64,000 bases of DNA from Camelus bactrianus (lineage: Eukaryota; Chordata; Mammalia; Artiodactyla; Camelidae). Within the stretch, counting starts at the first letter, position 1. Each line of letters begins with the position of its first letter. The notes beneath the pieces are model-generated. The model was not told the origin of the DNA, ran no database searches, and saw only the letters and a list, made by a program, of their open reading frames with translations. This document shows, one piece after another, positions 33,601-44,879 of this stretch. Location: assembly GCF_048773025.1 (NCBI RefSeq), contig NC_133558.1:19388501-19452500 (forward strand). The letters run 5' to 3'. The position numbers and the translations under genes were made by a program.

Positions 33601-35447
33601 TGCCACTTTGCATACTAAATGTAATGCCCACAATGTCATTTGACATTGGTTATCTGCTTTTAGTGTTTTAGGCAAACCCCACAAAATTAAAACTGACAAT
33701 GGTCCTGAGTTTTCTGCACAAATTATTTCACAGTTTTGTCAAAATTTAAAAATTAACCATACTACTGGTATTCCTTATAATTCCACTGGTCAAGCTATTG
33801 GTAAGCAATGTCATCATTAAACATTAAAATCTTATTTGCATAAATTAAAAGGGGGAGTAATTGTAGAATACAAAAAGCCATAATATATTACATCATGCAC
33901 TTTTTACACTCAATTTTTTAAATCGAGGACTAGATAGATTGACACCAGCTAGAAAGTTTATAAACACACCTTTAGATGTAAAAGGAGTTAAGATGTAAAT
34001 AAGAAAACCATTTACTGATATTTGGGAAGGGCCTTTTGATGTAAAATGTTGGGAGAGGGGGTCTTTATGTATTGATACAGGTGCTGGATTAAAGTGGGTA
34101 CTTTACCCAGAAGAATGTTAAGAAGTTCACTGAAAAGGGCAGCTGAAGATGGGTAAAGTATGGTTCTATACCCTTATACTTACTTCTTTCTTCTTTGCAT
34201 GCTTGCATGCTGAGCTTAATCTATCTTATTGGACTTATGTTCTGAACTCTCTTTTATTCACACCTTTAACTTGGTGGCATGCAGATCCCCGTCTTGCCTC
34301 TAATGATTCTGAGTGAACAGGTGAAACATAGATCTCACCGGTGACCAGTACTGAAAATTATCTGCGCAGCAACGATTTTTTGATCCTGTACTCTTATAAT
34401 CCTCCTATATGCATCCAATTTAATAACACAAGTAATTCTCCTTGCATACAATTACAAGCTCAGTTGTATTTATATTACCAACCTAAAAAGGGAAACACTA
34501 CAACAAACCTTACACTTATTACTGCCATATCCACATCCTCCAAAACACTTGTGAATGCCTCTCAAGTTCCTCCTATACCCACGTGCCGACCAAAACCAGA
34601 CTGGAAGTATAAGTTCTACTCGGTACAATGGACTCCTTGTCAAATTCCTCAACCTAAGAAAAGCTCCATTTTTAATGTGACTCTACTAAATTGGGAACCT
34701 CACGGACATTTAAACAGTAACAGCGTCACCATACAATTCAATACGAATTCCACAGCACCCATCACATGGAGTAAACACAGTCTATCCAGGCCTATTCTAT
34801 CACTCATGGATGGAAATACAATTTTTAGTCCTATACATAAAACAATTTGGAGGTTAAGGTTGCCTTTTATTAACAGGGTTCTTTATCATGGCCAATATAA
34901 CAACCATTCTGATAAATACTCTATAAAACTGAAACAAAATGTTTCCAATTCTGTTATGATATGTATTACACATCCATATATCTTGGTGTGGGGGCCTAAC
35001 AGGCCTAATATTACTGTTAATCAATTATATATGGTTAACTTACCCTCGCCTTTTTAATACTTTGACTGTTTATCCAACGCTAATGTAACCTCTAAAAATG
35101 TGTTCTTTGTTATGGTATTAAAAAAAAGCTCATGTCTGGTTTCCTGTAACACTTAACAAAACCTGGTCTAATGAACAATGTTTATATGTAATTTTAGAGT
35201 AAACAAATACAAAATGGCTTATATTGGCTCAAGCCAAAAAACTGGTTCTCAGAACTAAATTTACAAATCTTTCTCAATGTAGGGCTTTTTTGCCTCCTCG
35301 GCGTTGCTATCCCATGTATGTTGTGGTGTATATGTCGGTTGCATAAACAACAACAGGCTCAAAACAAACATTGGCTATGTTGGGGCTTCTAGCTTCTACA
35401 CAACATGATTGTTTTGTTGCTTTAAAACAAAATAAAAACGGGGGATA

Positions 35448-35853
35448 TGTAGGCCCCCCACTGTGGGAACAAAGGAACAAGCCTTGGGCTGGAATGGTAA
35501 ACAAGTTATAAAAAGCTGCAGCCTCAGAGGTGAGAAGGCTGGTTAGCCAAAGACCAGTAAGATCCCCAGAGGGGGGCAACCTAAGACAGGCACAGCCGCC
35601 CGAGTCCAAGAAAAATATTGTTAAGCAGCTGTTTCTCATACATTCCGCCCTAATAAGCTGTAAGGCTCGCTGGTGCCAACACGAACCAAAACATAAAGGG
35701 TCTTCTGACCTTGAGCCAGACACTGCCTGTTAACCATTTCCCTTGTCATTCTTCTTTGCTATATAAGACTGTGCAACTTAATAAAGCTTCAGAGTTGCCA
35801 TCAGCTCTCTCCACATACAGTGTCTATGTGTACGTGGTATCGCAACACCAACA
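35448..35853 (+). repeat. 3' LTR of the betaretrovirus-like fossil
   Basis: Partner of the LTR at 30,215. It is preceded by a purine-rich run (AAAACGGGGGATA) that fits a polypurine tract. Confidence 0.92.
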
Positions 35854-36310
35854 AAGTGGAGAATATGCACCCTGGATGTGTGGAGAATGTCAGTTCATCT
35901 CTGTGCTCTTTTTCTCCCAAACACTTTGCTCCAGTCACTCAAGTCAAATGGGAGACAGTCTACAACATCCCTGAGCAGTCCTCTCCACAATATACAGGTC
36001 ATTGAAAATCAGGGAAGTCTGAGAGGCTGTCACAGCCACAGAGTCTGAAGGAGACAGGACAGGGACTTGATATAATGTGTCTTTGATAGGATCCTGGAAC
36101 AGAAAAAAAAGAAAGAAAAACTATTGAAATCCAAATAAATTTTAGAGTTTACTAATAACGTACCAATGTTTCTTAATTAGCTGTGATAATTTGTGATGGT
36201 GAGGTTTCCTCAGGGGAAACTGAGTGTGGGATATACAGGAACTCTCTACTAACTTTGCAATTTGTTTGTAAATCTCAAATTAATCTCAAAAAATTTTTAT
36301 TAATTAAAAA
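35854..36310 (+). repeat. Old L1 3' UTR, right half
   Basis: Continuation of the L1M-type 3' end from 30,080-30,214. It includes the GGATCCTGGAACAGAAAA and GGAACTCTCTACTAACTTTGC motifs and ends in an A/T-rich tail near 36,310. Confidence 0.75.
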
Positions 36311-36500
36311 CTATCCCTTAGAAATGGACTGTGAGTGGAAGAAATAATACAGACTTTGAGTTTTCCAGGGTGTTTTCATCAAGGGCGAAGAGTGTGTTGT
36401 GGAGAGAAGAGATGGGAACCTCAGACACAGGGCAGGGCTGCAGGGCTCTCCTTTCCTCCACTTCCTGCCCCACTCCCAACCTGACCCTCCACTTTTGTTA
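36310..36500 (+). repeat. Outer edge of the B/C inverted repeat
   Basis: The TTTGAGTTTTCCAGGGTGTT and CAGGGCAGGGCTGCAGGGCTC motifs recur in reverse complement at about 54,050-54,190. This marks the outermost clear homology between units B and C. It is non-coding. Confidence 0.75.
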
Positions 36501-36504
36501 TTTT

Positions 36505-36990
36505 ATACACACTTCTGGAATATAATCTGGACCTAATGACTTGCGTGTAACAAATAGATTAGGGGAAGTGTTGGGATGTATGTTTTAGAATCACTGGGGT
36601 AGAGACATGAGGGACCTGGTGTCAGTTGTCTCAAGCTGGCTGTCCAGGCCAGGCTGGGGCAGCAGACATTTCCCATGGAGCCCAATGGCAATGACCCTGC
36701 GTTCCTTTCCTGAGGAGCTTCTCCTCTAGATCTCAGCCCCCACACCCCATGCCATCAGACAGGAGGAGGAGGAGGAAGAGACACCAGCAGTGATTCTCAT
36801 CCTGGCTGGAATGTCGAGGGAACTGTCTGTAAAAAGGACAGGAAGGAAATTAAGAAGGTAAGATCCCCAAATCTAACACCTGGTGACCCACAGACTCCCC
36901 TAGGTCAGACCCCGTGTAGTAGAAAGATGAGGAGGGTAACAGTCTCCATTCTCCCAGTGCTGCCCCCTGGGGCCCAGCTCTCTCTTCTCC
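36505..36990 (+). repeat. Segment S, copy 2
   Basis: Direct-orientation copy of 12,735-13,220 with small differences. It lies immediately outside the upstream edge of unit B. No exon or known repeat family was recognised. Confidence 0.8.
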
Positions 36991-39700
36991 ATCTACAATA
37001 ATGCCCCAGGAGCCCACAAGGGAGACACTGTGAATAGATCTCTGCTCATCTCCAGAGCAGAACACCATGGCCACACACCCCAAGAAGTCTTGTTCTCTCC
37101 ATATGTATTAACTCAGCGTGTGCAGCAGAAACACAAATAACAGTGGTCTAACAGGATGGAAGTTTGTCTGTTTCTCCATGACAGGGAGGCAGGCAGTTCC
37201 AGGGCAGCTCGGGTGCCTCTGCACCACGGGGTTGTCCAGGCATCCAGGATCCTATGACCTTCCCTCTCTAGTGTCCCTGGGATCTTACCCTTGTTGGCAT
37301 GACCCCAGGTAGCTAAGACCATGTCCATGTTCCATGAGCAACCAGAGAATGCATAGACTGAAGAAAAGTTTGTTCCCTTAAAGCTGGACATTTAAAACTT
37401 CACATCTGCTTCATTATATTGGCCAGAACTTAATCAGAGTGACACAACTGGCCTCAGGAGAGACTGGAGAATGAATGTAATTTTTAATCTGGGAGACGGA
37501 GCCCAGGAAAAAACTCAACTAGCGTGGGAGAGAGATGACTTTTGCTATACATACATTTTTAAAAATCAGAAGTGCAGAATTGTTATTAAAATTATCTTGA
37601 CCTGAACCATAATTATATTTTAAAAATGGCATAATCTCAGAATATATTGTTAATTGTTAACAAAGGTTCAGAGAGAATGTGTGGTAAATACAGCAGATAC
37701 AATGGAATCTCTATACCACTGTTGAGACTGGTAACAGTCACCTTGTCCTCAGAGGAAATTTGGAAGAATTATGAATAGGATGAAGCCAGAAATGTAATTT
37801 TCACTGTTTATCCTTTACGTCATAGGAATTTTTTCAACCTTGCACATGTATTAGTCCATTGAAATGAACGTTGAAGGACGAAAGAAAACCCCACACTCAT
37901 TTAGTAATTGTTTTATCCTGGATGTCGGGCTCTCTGCTGGGCCTCAGTGAGTGAAACACCAAGAGTTCGCACTGGGGTGGAAGAGCCTGAATTACTTGCA
38001 GCAATTGAAGAGAACGCGCTGCATCTTGCCAAAGCAGTGTCTCCCCAAACAGCCAAGTTGGGGAGGTTTTAAGCTAAGGGCACAACTGAAGGGGCTTACG
38101 CAGAGGAAAATTCAGTATAGAATTGGGGCAAATGGCAACAAAGTCCAAGTTTAAGTAGATGGTGGTCTCTGGGTTCATAAAGGTCAGCAGCATCATCCCC
38201 AAGGTTCCAGGTCACGTGGAGGTTGAGCGCCCGCTGGGGCTTGAAGTTCTGCAAAACCCTCAGGAAAGTGCTTCAGGCCCATTTTACCATTGACATAGAT
38301 CTGGGGTCTTTATTATCCGGGTTATTATGTAAGCTGTTGTTACTTCTCTTCCCTGGGATCAGTCACTCCTTCTTCTGTTCCCTTAACTTCATTATCAGGG
38401 CAAGCATGTGACCAGGCTTAGATCATAAAATGGCTCAGGTCTCAAACAGCTTCTCTTATGTGAAAAGGCTGTACCTGACTCATCTCCTCTGGAGACCCCC
38501 TGCTCTGCCTGCTTACAACACCAGCAAAGTAGAATCACCAAAGGGACTCTGTGGGATCTTGTATGACAGCAAGATGGAAGGAATAGTGGGAGCCCAGGAT
38601 CTGCTGACAGGATGACAAATAAAGAAAAATATAGTTCATTTTAGTGATAGATCTTTCCCAAGATGTAGGAGACCTGAAAATTCAGAGGGGAATATTCAGA
38701 GAGGACCCTCTCTCAGGTTCACACAGAACTGGAGAGAAACCTTCCAACGGAAACTTTGATGCTTGTATCCAGGACGGTGCTCTGTGAACACAGCTCAGTC
38801 CTGCAGGTCATCTTGTCCAACGTGGACCCGCAGTGACAGTGAGTGTTCAGTGATGTGCGGCCCGTGTATGAACACGTCCAGGGCAGAGGCCGCACTGCCT
38901 GGTGTTCCTGCTCTCTCTGACCTGGGACGTCCCTGTGCAGACAGACTCTGAGGTGGTGCCCAACCATCCCTGCCCCCTGGGAGTCACACGTTGTGGAATC
39001 TCCCCCTCAGGAGTGTGGGACCTGGGACTTGCTTCTAACCAATATAATGTGACAACGGAGACATCACCCCTGTGATCAGACCCTAGAAGAGCATGACCAC
39101 ATCCTGGTAGCTGACCGCTACTGTCCACACTGCCCACAAGCTCTGGTGCAGCCAGCAGCTGCGCTGGGAAGGCCCACTTGGTGAGGAGCTGAGGTAGTGC
39201 CCGACCCACAGCCAGCAAGAGACTGAGGCCACCAGTCTGACAGCACACAGGGCCACTCTTCCCTAAGGCAGCCCTTCCCTTTCTTGAGGACACACACCCC
39301 ACTTTCCCTTTACCAGCACACATGTCAGGCTCTGTCTCTATCCAAGTTGTTCTCTTCTCCCTCCATCCAGGAGCCCAGCAGGGAGCAGCAGGCAAGGAGG
39401 GAGGACGTGCTGGGAGCAGGGCTATGGTGTCACCTTGGAGCAGATGGTACCAGGAAGTCAGTGTAAAGGAGAGAAGTCAGGGCAGAAGGGATGGGAAGGA
39501 GAGGAGTGACCACCCCATTGACTCTCAGGGGCACGTGGGGCTGTGCTTTCGGGCTGTGAGATAACACAGTGAGGAGTAAACTCTGCGTGGTCCCTGCTAG
39601 TCTCTCCTTCAGCATCTGGATCGTCCAGCTCACAGCCTGGATCCAAACACCGCTGATGCCCCACAGCCCGGTGTGACTCTCCCTTCCCACCACCTCCAGC
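36990..39700. other. Non-coding spacer, no gene recognised
   Basis: The stretch at 37,110-37,450 looks like an old dispersed repeat, and 38,990-39,070 has a motif (GGGACTTGCTTCTAACCAAT) also found in old interspersed elements; neither family could be assigned. Short open frames on both strands show no similarity I recognise. Confidence 0.5.
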
Positions 39701-39763
39701 AGACACACCCCATCAGCCAATGAGGGGCCAACTCTCCTGTCACCTCACACTCCAAGGACTCAC

Positions 39764-39810
39764 CTGTAGGGGTCTGAGAAACACAGCAGACTCCTGGCCA
39801 GTCTCAGAGC
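39764..39810 (-). pseudogene. Isolated class I exon-7-like sequence
   Basis: On the minus strand a 47-bp block has an AG acceptor before it (CCCTCCAG) and GTGAGT after it. It aligns by eye with class I exon 7, the cytoplasmic-tail exon (CCAGG, TCTG, TGTGT and TCTCA motifs in register, about two-thirds identity). The intron start also resembles class I intron 7. No exon 4, 5 or 6 was found at higher coordinates, so this would be a remnant of an older class I copy. A chance match is possible. Confidence 0.35.
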
Positions 39811-39944
39811 CTGGAGGGGAAGGGAAGCCATCAGAGCCCCCAGAGGAGGGGACCGTCAGTGAGGCAGGTGAATAGTCCAGGGAGTCAGCATAACAGAGCG
39901 AGGACACACTTGGGCTCAGTGTTCACACTATTTCCTTAGAGTCA

Positions 39945-40085
39945 TGGCTCAGCCAACTGAGAGTCAGTCAGGCTCTCAGAGGCCTCAGTTTCCTTGTCTG
40001 TAAAATGGAGTTAATAGCTGTCCCTATCTAGAGGGCTCTAATGAGATACAAATGATAAATTTCCTGTAAATCCATTAAAACAATA
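39945..40085 (+). repeat. MIR SINE
   Basis: The MIR core is clear: CAGTTTCCTTGTCTGTAAAA, then ATGAGATACAAATGAT. Confidence 0.8.
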
Positions 40086-40094
40086 TCTGATACA

Positions 40095-40445
40095 AAGACA
40101 AACACCATATGATATCATTTATCTGTGGAATCTAAAAAAAGATACAAATGAATTTATTTACAAGACAGAAACAGACTCACTGGCATACAAAACAAATTTT
40201 TGAGTATCAAGGTGAAAGGGGAGGAGGAAGAAATTAGGAGTTTGGGTTTAGCAGATACAAACTACTCGATATAAAATAGGTCAACAGCAAGGTCTTGCTG
40301 CATAGCCCAGGGAACGACAGTCAACATCCTGTAATAACCAATAATGACCAAGGACACATACATGCACAACTGAATCACCCTGCTGTCCACCAGAAAGGAA
40401 CACAACATTGTAAACCAACTATTATTTTTAAAAAAATAAAAACAA
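40095..40445 (+). mobile_element. 5'-truncated L1 3' end
   Basis: This matches L1 3' sequence on the plus strand: an ACAGAAACAGACTCAC motif, ATATAAAATAGGTCAACA and AACATTGTAAACCAACTAT, followed by an A-rich tail. Confidence 0.8.
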
Positions 40446-42880
40446 CAATGTCTGCCAGTGTTATTAAGGCAGAAGGACCCACACATGTTCAAGTTCACTC
40501 ACCTCCACACATACACACACCTCCTCACACAAACAACACACATTTGTGGACCCATGTGCGCCGCACACACACTCACACACAGTGCACTCTCCCTCAGATT
40601 TGTCAGTTCAGTGTGGGGCCCGGCTTACTGCCTTGTTACCTTTCAAACAAGATCAAGATGATGCAGGAGGAGGACCTGAGAATGTTTGTCCCACTCGATC
40701 CCTAGGCATCTGGTACCTTCCGGGCCTCACGGGGCCCTGCTCCTGGAGCCCTCAGAGCGGGGCCGGGGACCTGACCTTAGATCAGCGTCCTGGAGGCCAG
40801 AGGCCGCCACGCGCCTGCCCTCACCTGGGATTGGGCTCTGCGAGTCCAGCAGCTCCCAGGCCTTTCCTGTTAACAGTTTATCTGTGAGCAGAGTCATTGA
40901 GAAACAGAAAGGACAGGCACAGGGAGGAACAGAATAGCAGAAGTCATGTGACTTCCTCATGCTCACTCTTCGCCTTGTTTGGACCTGGCTGATGTCACCA
41001 AAGAAAACTTGGGTCCGCTTGTCATCCCACAGTAACGCTAATTGTACTGACATAGGGTTGTGGTGAAGGAAAGTGTGGCATTTATCGTGTTGTAAGGGGA
41101 CAATACAAGGGGACGGGTGGCCTGTGCTCAAAAACCCTGAACTTCCCGAAGAGTTAAGGGCAGGTGAGCGAGGGGGTCCCAGGCTATGTGATCCGCTGGT
41201 ACACAATTCTCAGATTGATGGTGAGGTAACAAGGCAGGGTCACAGGGGTTAATATCATCAGTCCTTAGGGTCCAGTAGGTCTCATGGTCATCAAGGAGTT
41301 ACTTTCTTCACCTAGGGGTGGTTTGGCACCTGTAAGACTCAGGAAATCTGCATCCGGTACTATTGTCTCGCTCTGGGCACCTCAGGGAGCAGTTGCAGCA
41401 GAGGACACGGGGAAGGGCTCTGTCCTGGGAAGGCCCCAGAGGGCCCTGCTCAGTTACACTGACTTGTCCACATGGGCATCCCCATTTGGAGACAAGGCTC
41501 GGAGGAGAGCAGGACTGTTCTTCTTCCCCCGTTTCCTGATGAAGCCGAAGATTTGTGTGCTTTGGTGGCCGCCACTAGCTCTGCGGTGAGCTGCACAGGT
41601 GAGGGCAGCAGGAGTCAGGAGAACACAAGCTCCCTAAGCAGCTCCAAGGGCGCGAAGCTGCGGGGTCGAGGGTGCAGGAGGATTTTCTGAGTAACTGAGA
41701 TCACTGGGCACTAGACAGACCTAGTCAGGAAAGGAGTCATTTCCTGATTGCCTGTGGGGAAAGGAAGCTTGAGTCTTTAGGTGGAGCAGTCTGGGTGGGG
41801 TCCAACACAAGAGAGGAAAGTAAGGGCAGAGCAGTCTCCTGAGGGGCAGACAGAGGGCACCTTCCATCCCCACAGTGAACTCTCCTCCATCCTTGCAGGG
41901 AGTGCCATCTCCCAGAACCCACTCCTCATCCTGCTGTCCCACTCTGCTCAACAGACGTCAGGAGGGTGGTCAGGGAGGGAGTCCAACAGGCTGGGAATGG
42001 GGGGAGTATGTGCCCTGGCTGACTTGGTTTGGGACTCACGATCAAAACAGGTCGACACCAACTACTGAACTGAACCCTTGTCCAAAGCTCTAGGGAGGAA
42101 GAGGGGAGATGGAATAGTGTCTATTTCAGCTCCTTAGCGGAAGGTTTAATGATAGAGAGCATACAATGGCGGTTTCTTTTTCGTCTCCTGAGTTCCCCCA
42201 TCTCTCCCAGGCAGACCTCTCTGTGTGCAGCAGGATCTCAGGCAAAAGCCAGGATATTTCTCCCCCTCCCTTTCTTCTTCACCATGTGTTGAGTTCAAGA
42301 TGAATCTTCTTAGTATTCATTCTCAGAGGGAAAAGGGCAGACAGGACTGAGTTGGAACTCACTCACATGTCTACACACAGCACTTGAGGAGACAGGAGAA
42401 TAGCGGAGGGGAGGGAACAAGTTATATTGATCAAAGGTCTGGAGAAAGGAGACAAAACCATGTTTATTTATTTTCTCTTTCCCATACATACCTTTGAAAT
42501 CGGTTTCCCTTCCAACCATCCAAGCAAGCACCACTCTTACTGTTCTCGCACATGACACGTTTTGGAGGGGCATAAGGCTCCCAGGACTGGTGGGGGTGCT
42601 GTTAACTGATGTGGTTTTTCAGGTTAGTTCCCAAGGCCATTCTTGGTGACACAGGAAGAAAATGAACATGTTATATTATTATATTAGGTAGTGGGATTGC
42701 GAGTGAATTTTTTTTCCAATAAAAAATTTATTTGCTGTCCTTTTTGTTAGTGTGTGATGTTGTGCAATCAGAAAAAAATGGGAGAAGGAAGAGTTGATCT
42801 TGGCTGCTGTGATGCAAAGAAAAAACAAAACCAAAAATAAAACAAGAATTTACATGGATTATCCAATGTATTCCACTCAT
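40446..42880. other. Non-coding spacer with a CA-rich tract
   Basis: A CA-rich simple tract lies at 40,500-40,585. No gene was recognised in the rest. Overlapping open frames near 40.5-41.2 kb and 41.3-42.1 kb occur on both strands in GC-rich sequence and lack similarity I know. Confidence 0.5.
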
Positions 42881-42899
42881 AGCTCTGTGAAGGCAGTCA

Positions 42900-43025
42900 G
42901 GTACTATAATCGCAGCTTAACTGTCCTGTGTTAGGAATGAGACTCAGAAGTGCCAAGCCCAGGATCACACGGCTCACAGAACCCAGGTCCCCAGAACCCC
43001 AGCCAGGGCTCCATCTACAATGGTC
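42900..43025 (-). repeat. MIR-like SINE remnant
   Basis: The antisense MIR core is recognisable (GGAATGAGACTCAGAAGTGC, then GGATCACACGGCTCA and an AACCCAGG-like motif). Confidence 0.55.
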
Positions 43026-43809
43026 ACTTCAGCATGGAGGGATCTCGGAGACCTGGTGCTTGGTCCCCTCACGTGTCACACTTCTCTCTACAACATCAAG
43101 AGGGAACGGCTGAAGCCTTTTAGTGATGGAGAACTCAGTTGCTACCAAGGAAGCGGATTCCTGTGTCAAGTCTAATTAAAAAGCAAAACAAACAAAGCCT
43201 TATGATGAGCCCAATTCTGTTTCTGTGATGCTTCCACAGAAACAACCAATTTTTCACCTTTATGGTCAAATAGAATTAGTTTAATTCTTCACATAACATC
43301 CTTCAAACATTTGAAGTGTATTCTATTAATAAGCAAGGTATATTGCATCAAGGTAAAGAAAAAAACTATTATCATGGGGAAGGTTGGTCCAAATACGTTT
43401 CAGCCCGCTAGAAACATAAAGTTCTGCCTATCGACACTTTGGGGAGGTGTGTTAATTTTTTAACTCAAATGGTATTCAGTTAGCACGTGATATCTGCCAG
43501 GCAGGGGGGGAAGCCTAAATTAGCAAGTCAAATATGCCCTGCGTCTTTAGACACTAAATAATCAAGTGGAAAGACAGGCATTTGGAGTGTTGGGCGAGGG
43601 CGCCCACACTAGTCGGGAGCAGCTCAGGACGTTCTCCCTGAGGAAGTGACATGGGAACTGAGCCCTGAGGATGAACAGCAGTTGACAGGGCAGGTGTGGT
43701 CTATATGGAGGGAAACCACTGATGAGAAGTTCTGTATGTATATTGGACAGTGTGGGGTGGTTTGTGGGACTGACCAGGTCCAGGGAGGCTGGAGGCAGCC
43801 GGACATGGT

Positions 43810-44030
43810 GCTGAAGAGTGCGGGCTCCACCTAGACAACCTGGACCCAGCATCTCCTGTCCCACCCACTTAGCTGTGTGACCCCGGCAGGTGACTGACCC
43901 CAGTGCCCTTCACTTTCCTGATCTGTAAAATGGGTGAGGATTTAGAGACAAGGTGAGGACTGGCTGAGCTGAGACCTGTGAGGTGCTCAGAACAGTGCCG
44001 GGCACACAGCTGATGCTCAACCTTGTTTGC
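43810..44030 (+). repeat. MIR SINE
   Basis: The MIR body is clear: TTAGCTGTGTGACC, CTTTCCTGATCTGTAAAATG, then GCCGGGCACACAGCTGATGC. Confidence 0.85.
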
Positions 44031-44355
44031 TTGGTGGTGGGAGGGGAGCAAGGTGGGACAGAGAGGGGAGGCCGAGGAGAGAGGACAGGCTCTCGGAGCC
44101 CTCCTCACCTGGTGCTGGAAACAGAGCAGCACAGGTGAGCTTCCATTCTCAAAGAGATCCCTCCATCTGCAAGCGGAGAAGAGACTAGAGAGGATGAGAA
44201 GTATGTGTGGGGACCAGTGAGGATGCTCCTGGGGAGGCCCCGCACCAGTGGCCGAGATGACCCCTCTCCATCCCAGACCCTCCTTTTCCTGCCTCAGGTC
44301 CTGTTCACATTCCTCTCGGCATCCTCCTCCTGCCAGAGTCACGGTTGAGAAGGAA

Positions 44356-44807
44356 ATGCTGAGCACACCGTGGACGGCGGTCACAGCAAGCGGGCCCACT
44401 GCGGGGGACCTCCTGGGAGAGGTGACCTGCGGGGTCTGCCTGGAGCACGCGCCGGACCCTGTGAGCCTCTTCTGTGGCCACAGCTCCTGCCAGGCCGGCG
44501 TCACCGGGTGCCGCGTCACTTTCAGATCCACCGAGGAAGCCCTGTGCTGTCCCTTCTGCAAGCAGCCATCTCAAGAGGGGACCTCGGGCCCAACTGGATT
44601 CCAGCCAGTTTGGTCCCCAGCCTCCTAACACTGGAGCCCAGGGGTGAGAATCCAGCACAGGAAGTCTGGTTCTGTGAGCAGCACAGGAAAAGCATCTTTC
44701 TCATTTTCCAGGAGGAACAGCTATTCCTGTGTGTGGTTTGCAAAGATCTCACAGAGCACAAGTGCCTCTCGGGGCTGCAGGTGGAGGGAGACACTCGGCC
44801 TCACAAA
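44356..44807 (+). pseudogene. TRIM-family RING and B-box first exon, broken
   Basis: From an ATG at 44356 the frame reads a RING finger start (CGVCLEHAPDP, then CGHSSC and a CPFC pair) like the first exon of TRIM E3 ubiquitin ligases, several of which (TRIM10, 15, 26, 31, 39, 40) lie in the MHC class I region. One RING cysteine expected after CGHSSC is missing (QAG). The frame is lost between about 44,560 and 44,600. The B-box continues in another frame (CEQHRKS, then LCVVCKDLTEHK), with a Phe where a zinc ligand is expected. The exon ends at a good donor, AAA/GTAAGT, at 44808. No coiled-coil or SPRY exon was recognised downstream. Which TRIM it derives from cannot be told. Confidence 0.75.
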
Positions 44808-44879
44808 GTAAGTCGGCCCGTCACTGTCTTGTCTGAACCAGGTGCAAACTCTGGGGTGGCTTGCTCTCCTACTGCCTCA

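Larger units (their letters stand above)
30215..35853 (+). mobile_element. Betaretrovirus-like (class II, HERV-K-like) provirus fossil
   Basis: Two LTRs of about 405 bp (30215-30619 and 35448-35853) begin TGTAGGCCCC and end CACCAACA. They are flanked by the direct repeat AAGTG (30210-30214 and 35854-35858). A TATA-like sequence and AATAAA are visible in each LTR, and a TGGTGACCCCGACG primer-binding site follows the left LTR (tRNA not assigned). Parts in order, with rough positions: dUTPase-like (30.85-31.13 kb), protease-like (31.2-31.5), reverse transcriptase (31.55-32.5), RNase H (32.85-33.06), integrase (33.1-34.1) and an envelope-like region (34.15-35.4). No clear gag is seen. It is broken, with many breaks spread along the coding regions. 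I count about 27 differences between the LTRs (about 6.5%), pointing to roughly 10-20 million years at an assumed neutral rate of 2.2e-9 per site per year. Confidence 0.92.

Noticed and set aside
34341-35057. A 238-residue open frame considered as a possible captured (domesticated) gene
   Set aside because: It lies in the envelope region of a broken provirus between its LTRs. It is treated as fossil; nothing shows host use.
40500-40585. A CA-rich tract considered as a regulatory repeat
   Set aside because: It is an ordinary imperfect simple repeat with no supporting context.
43869-44561. A 230-residue minus-strand open frame
   Set aside because: It overlaps an MIR and is antisense to the TRIM RING exon; no similarity seen.
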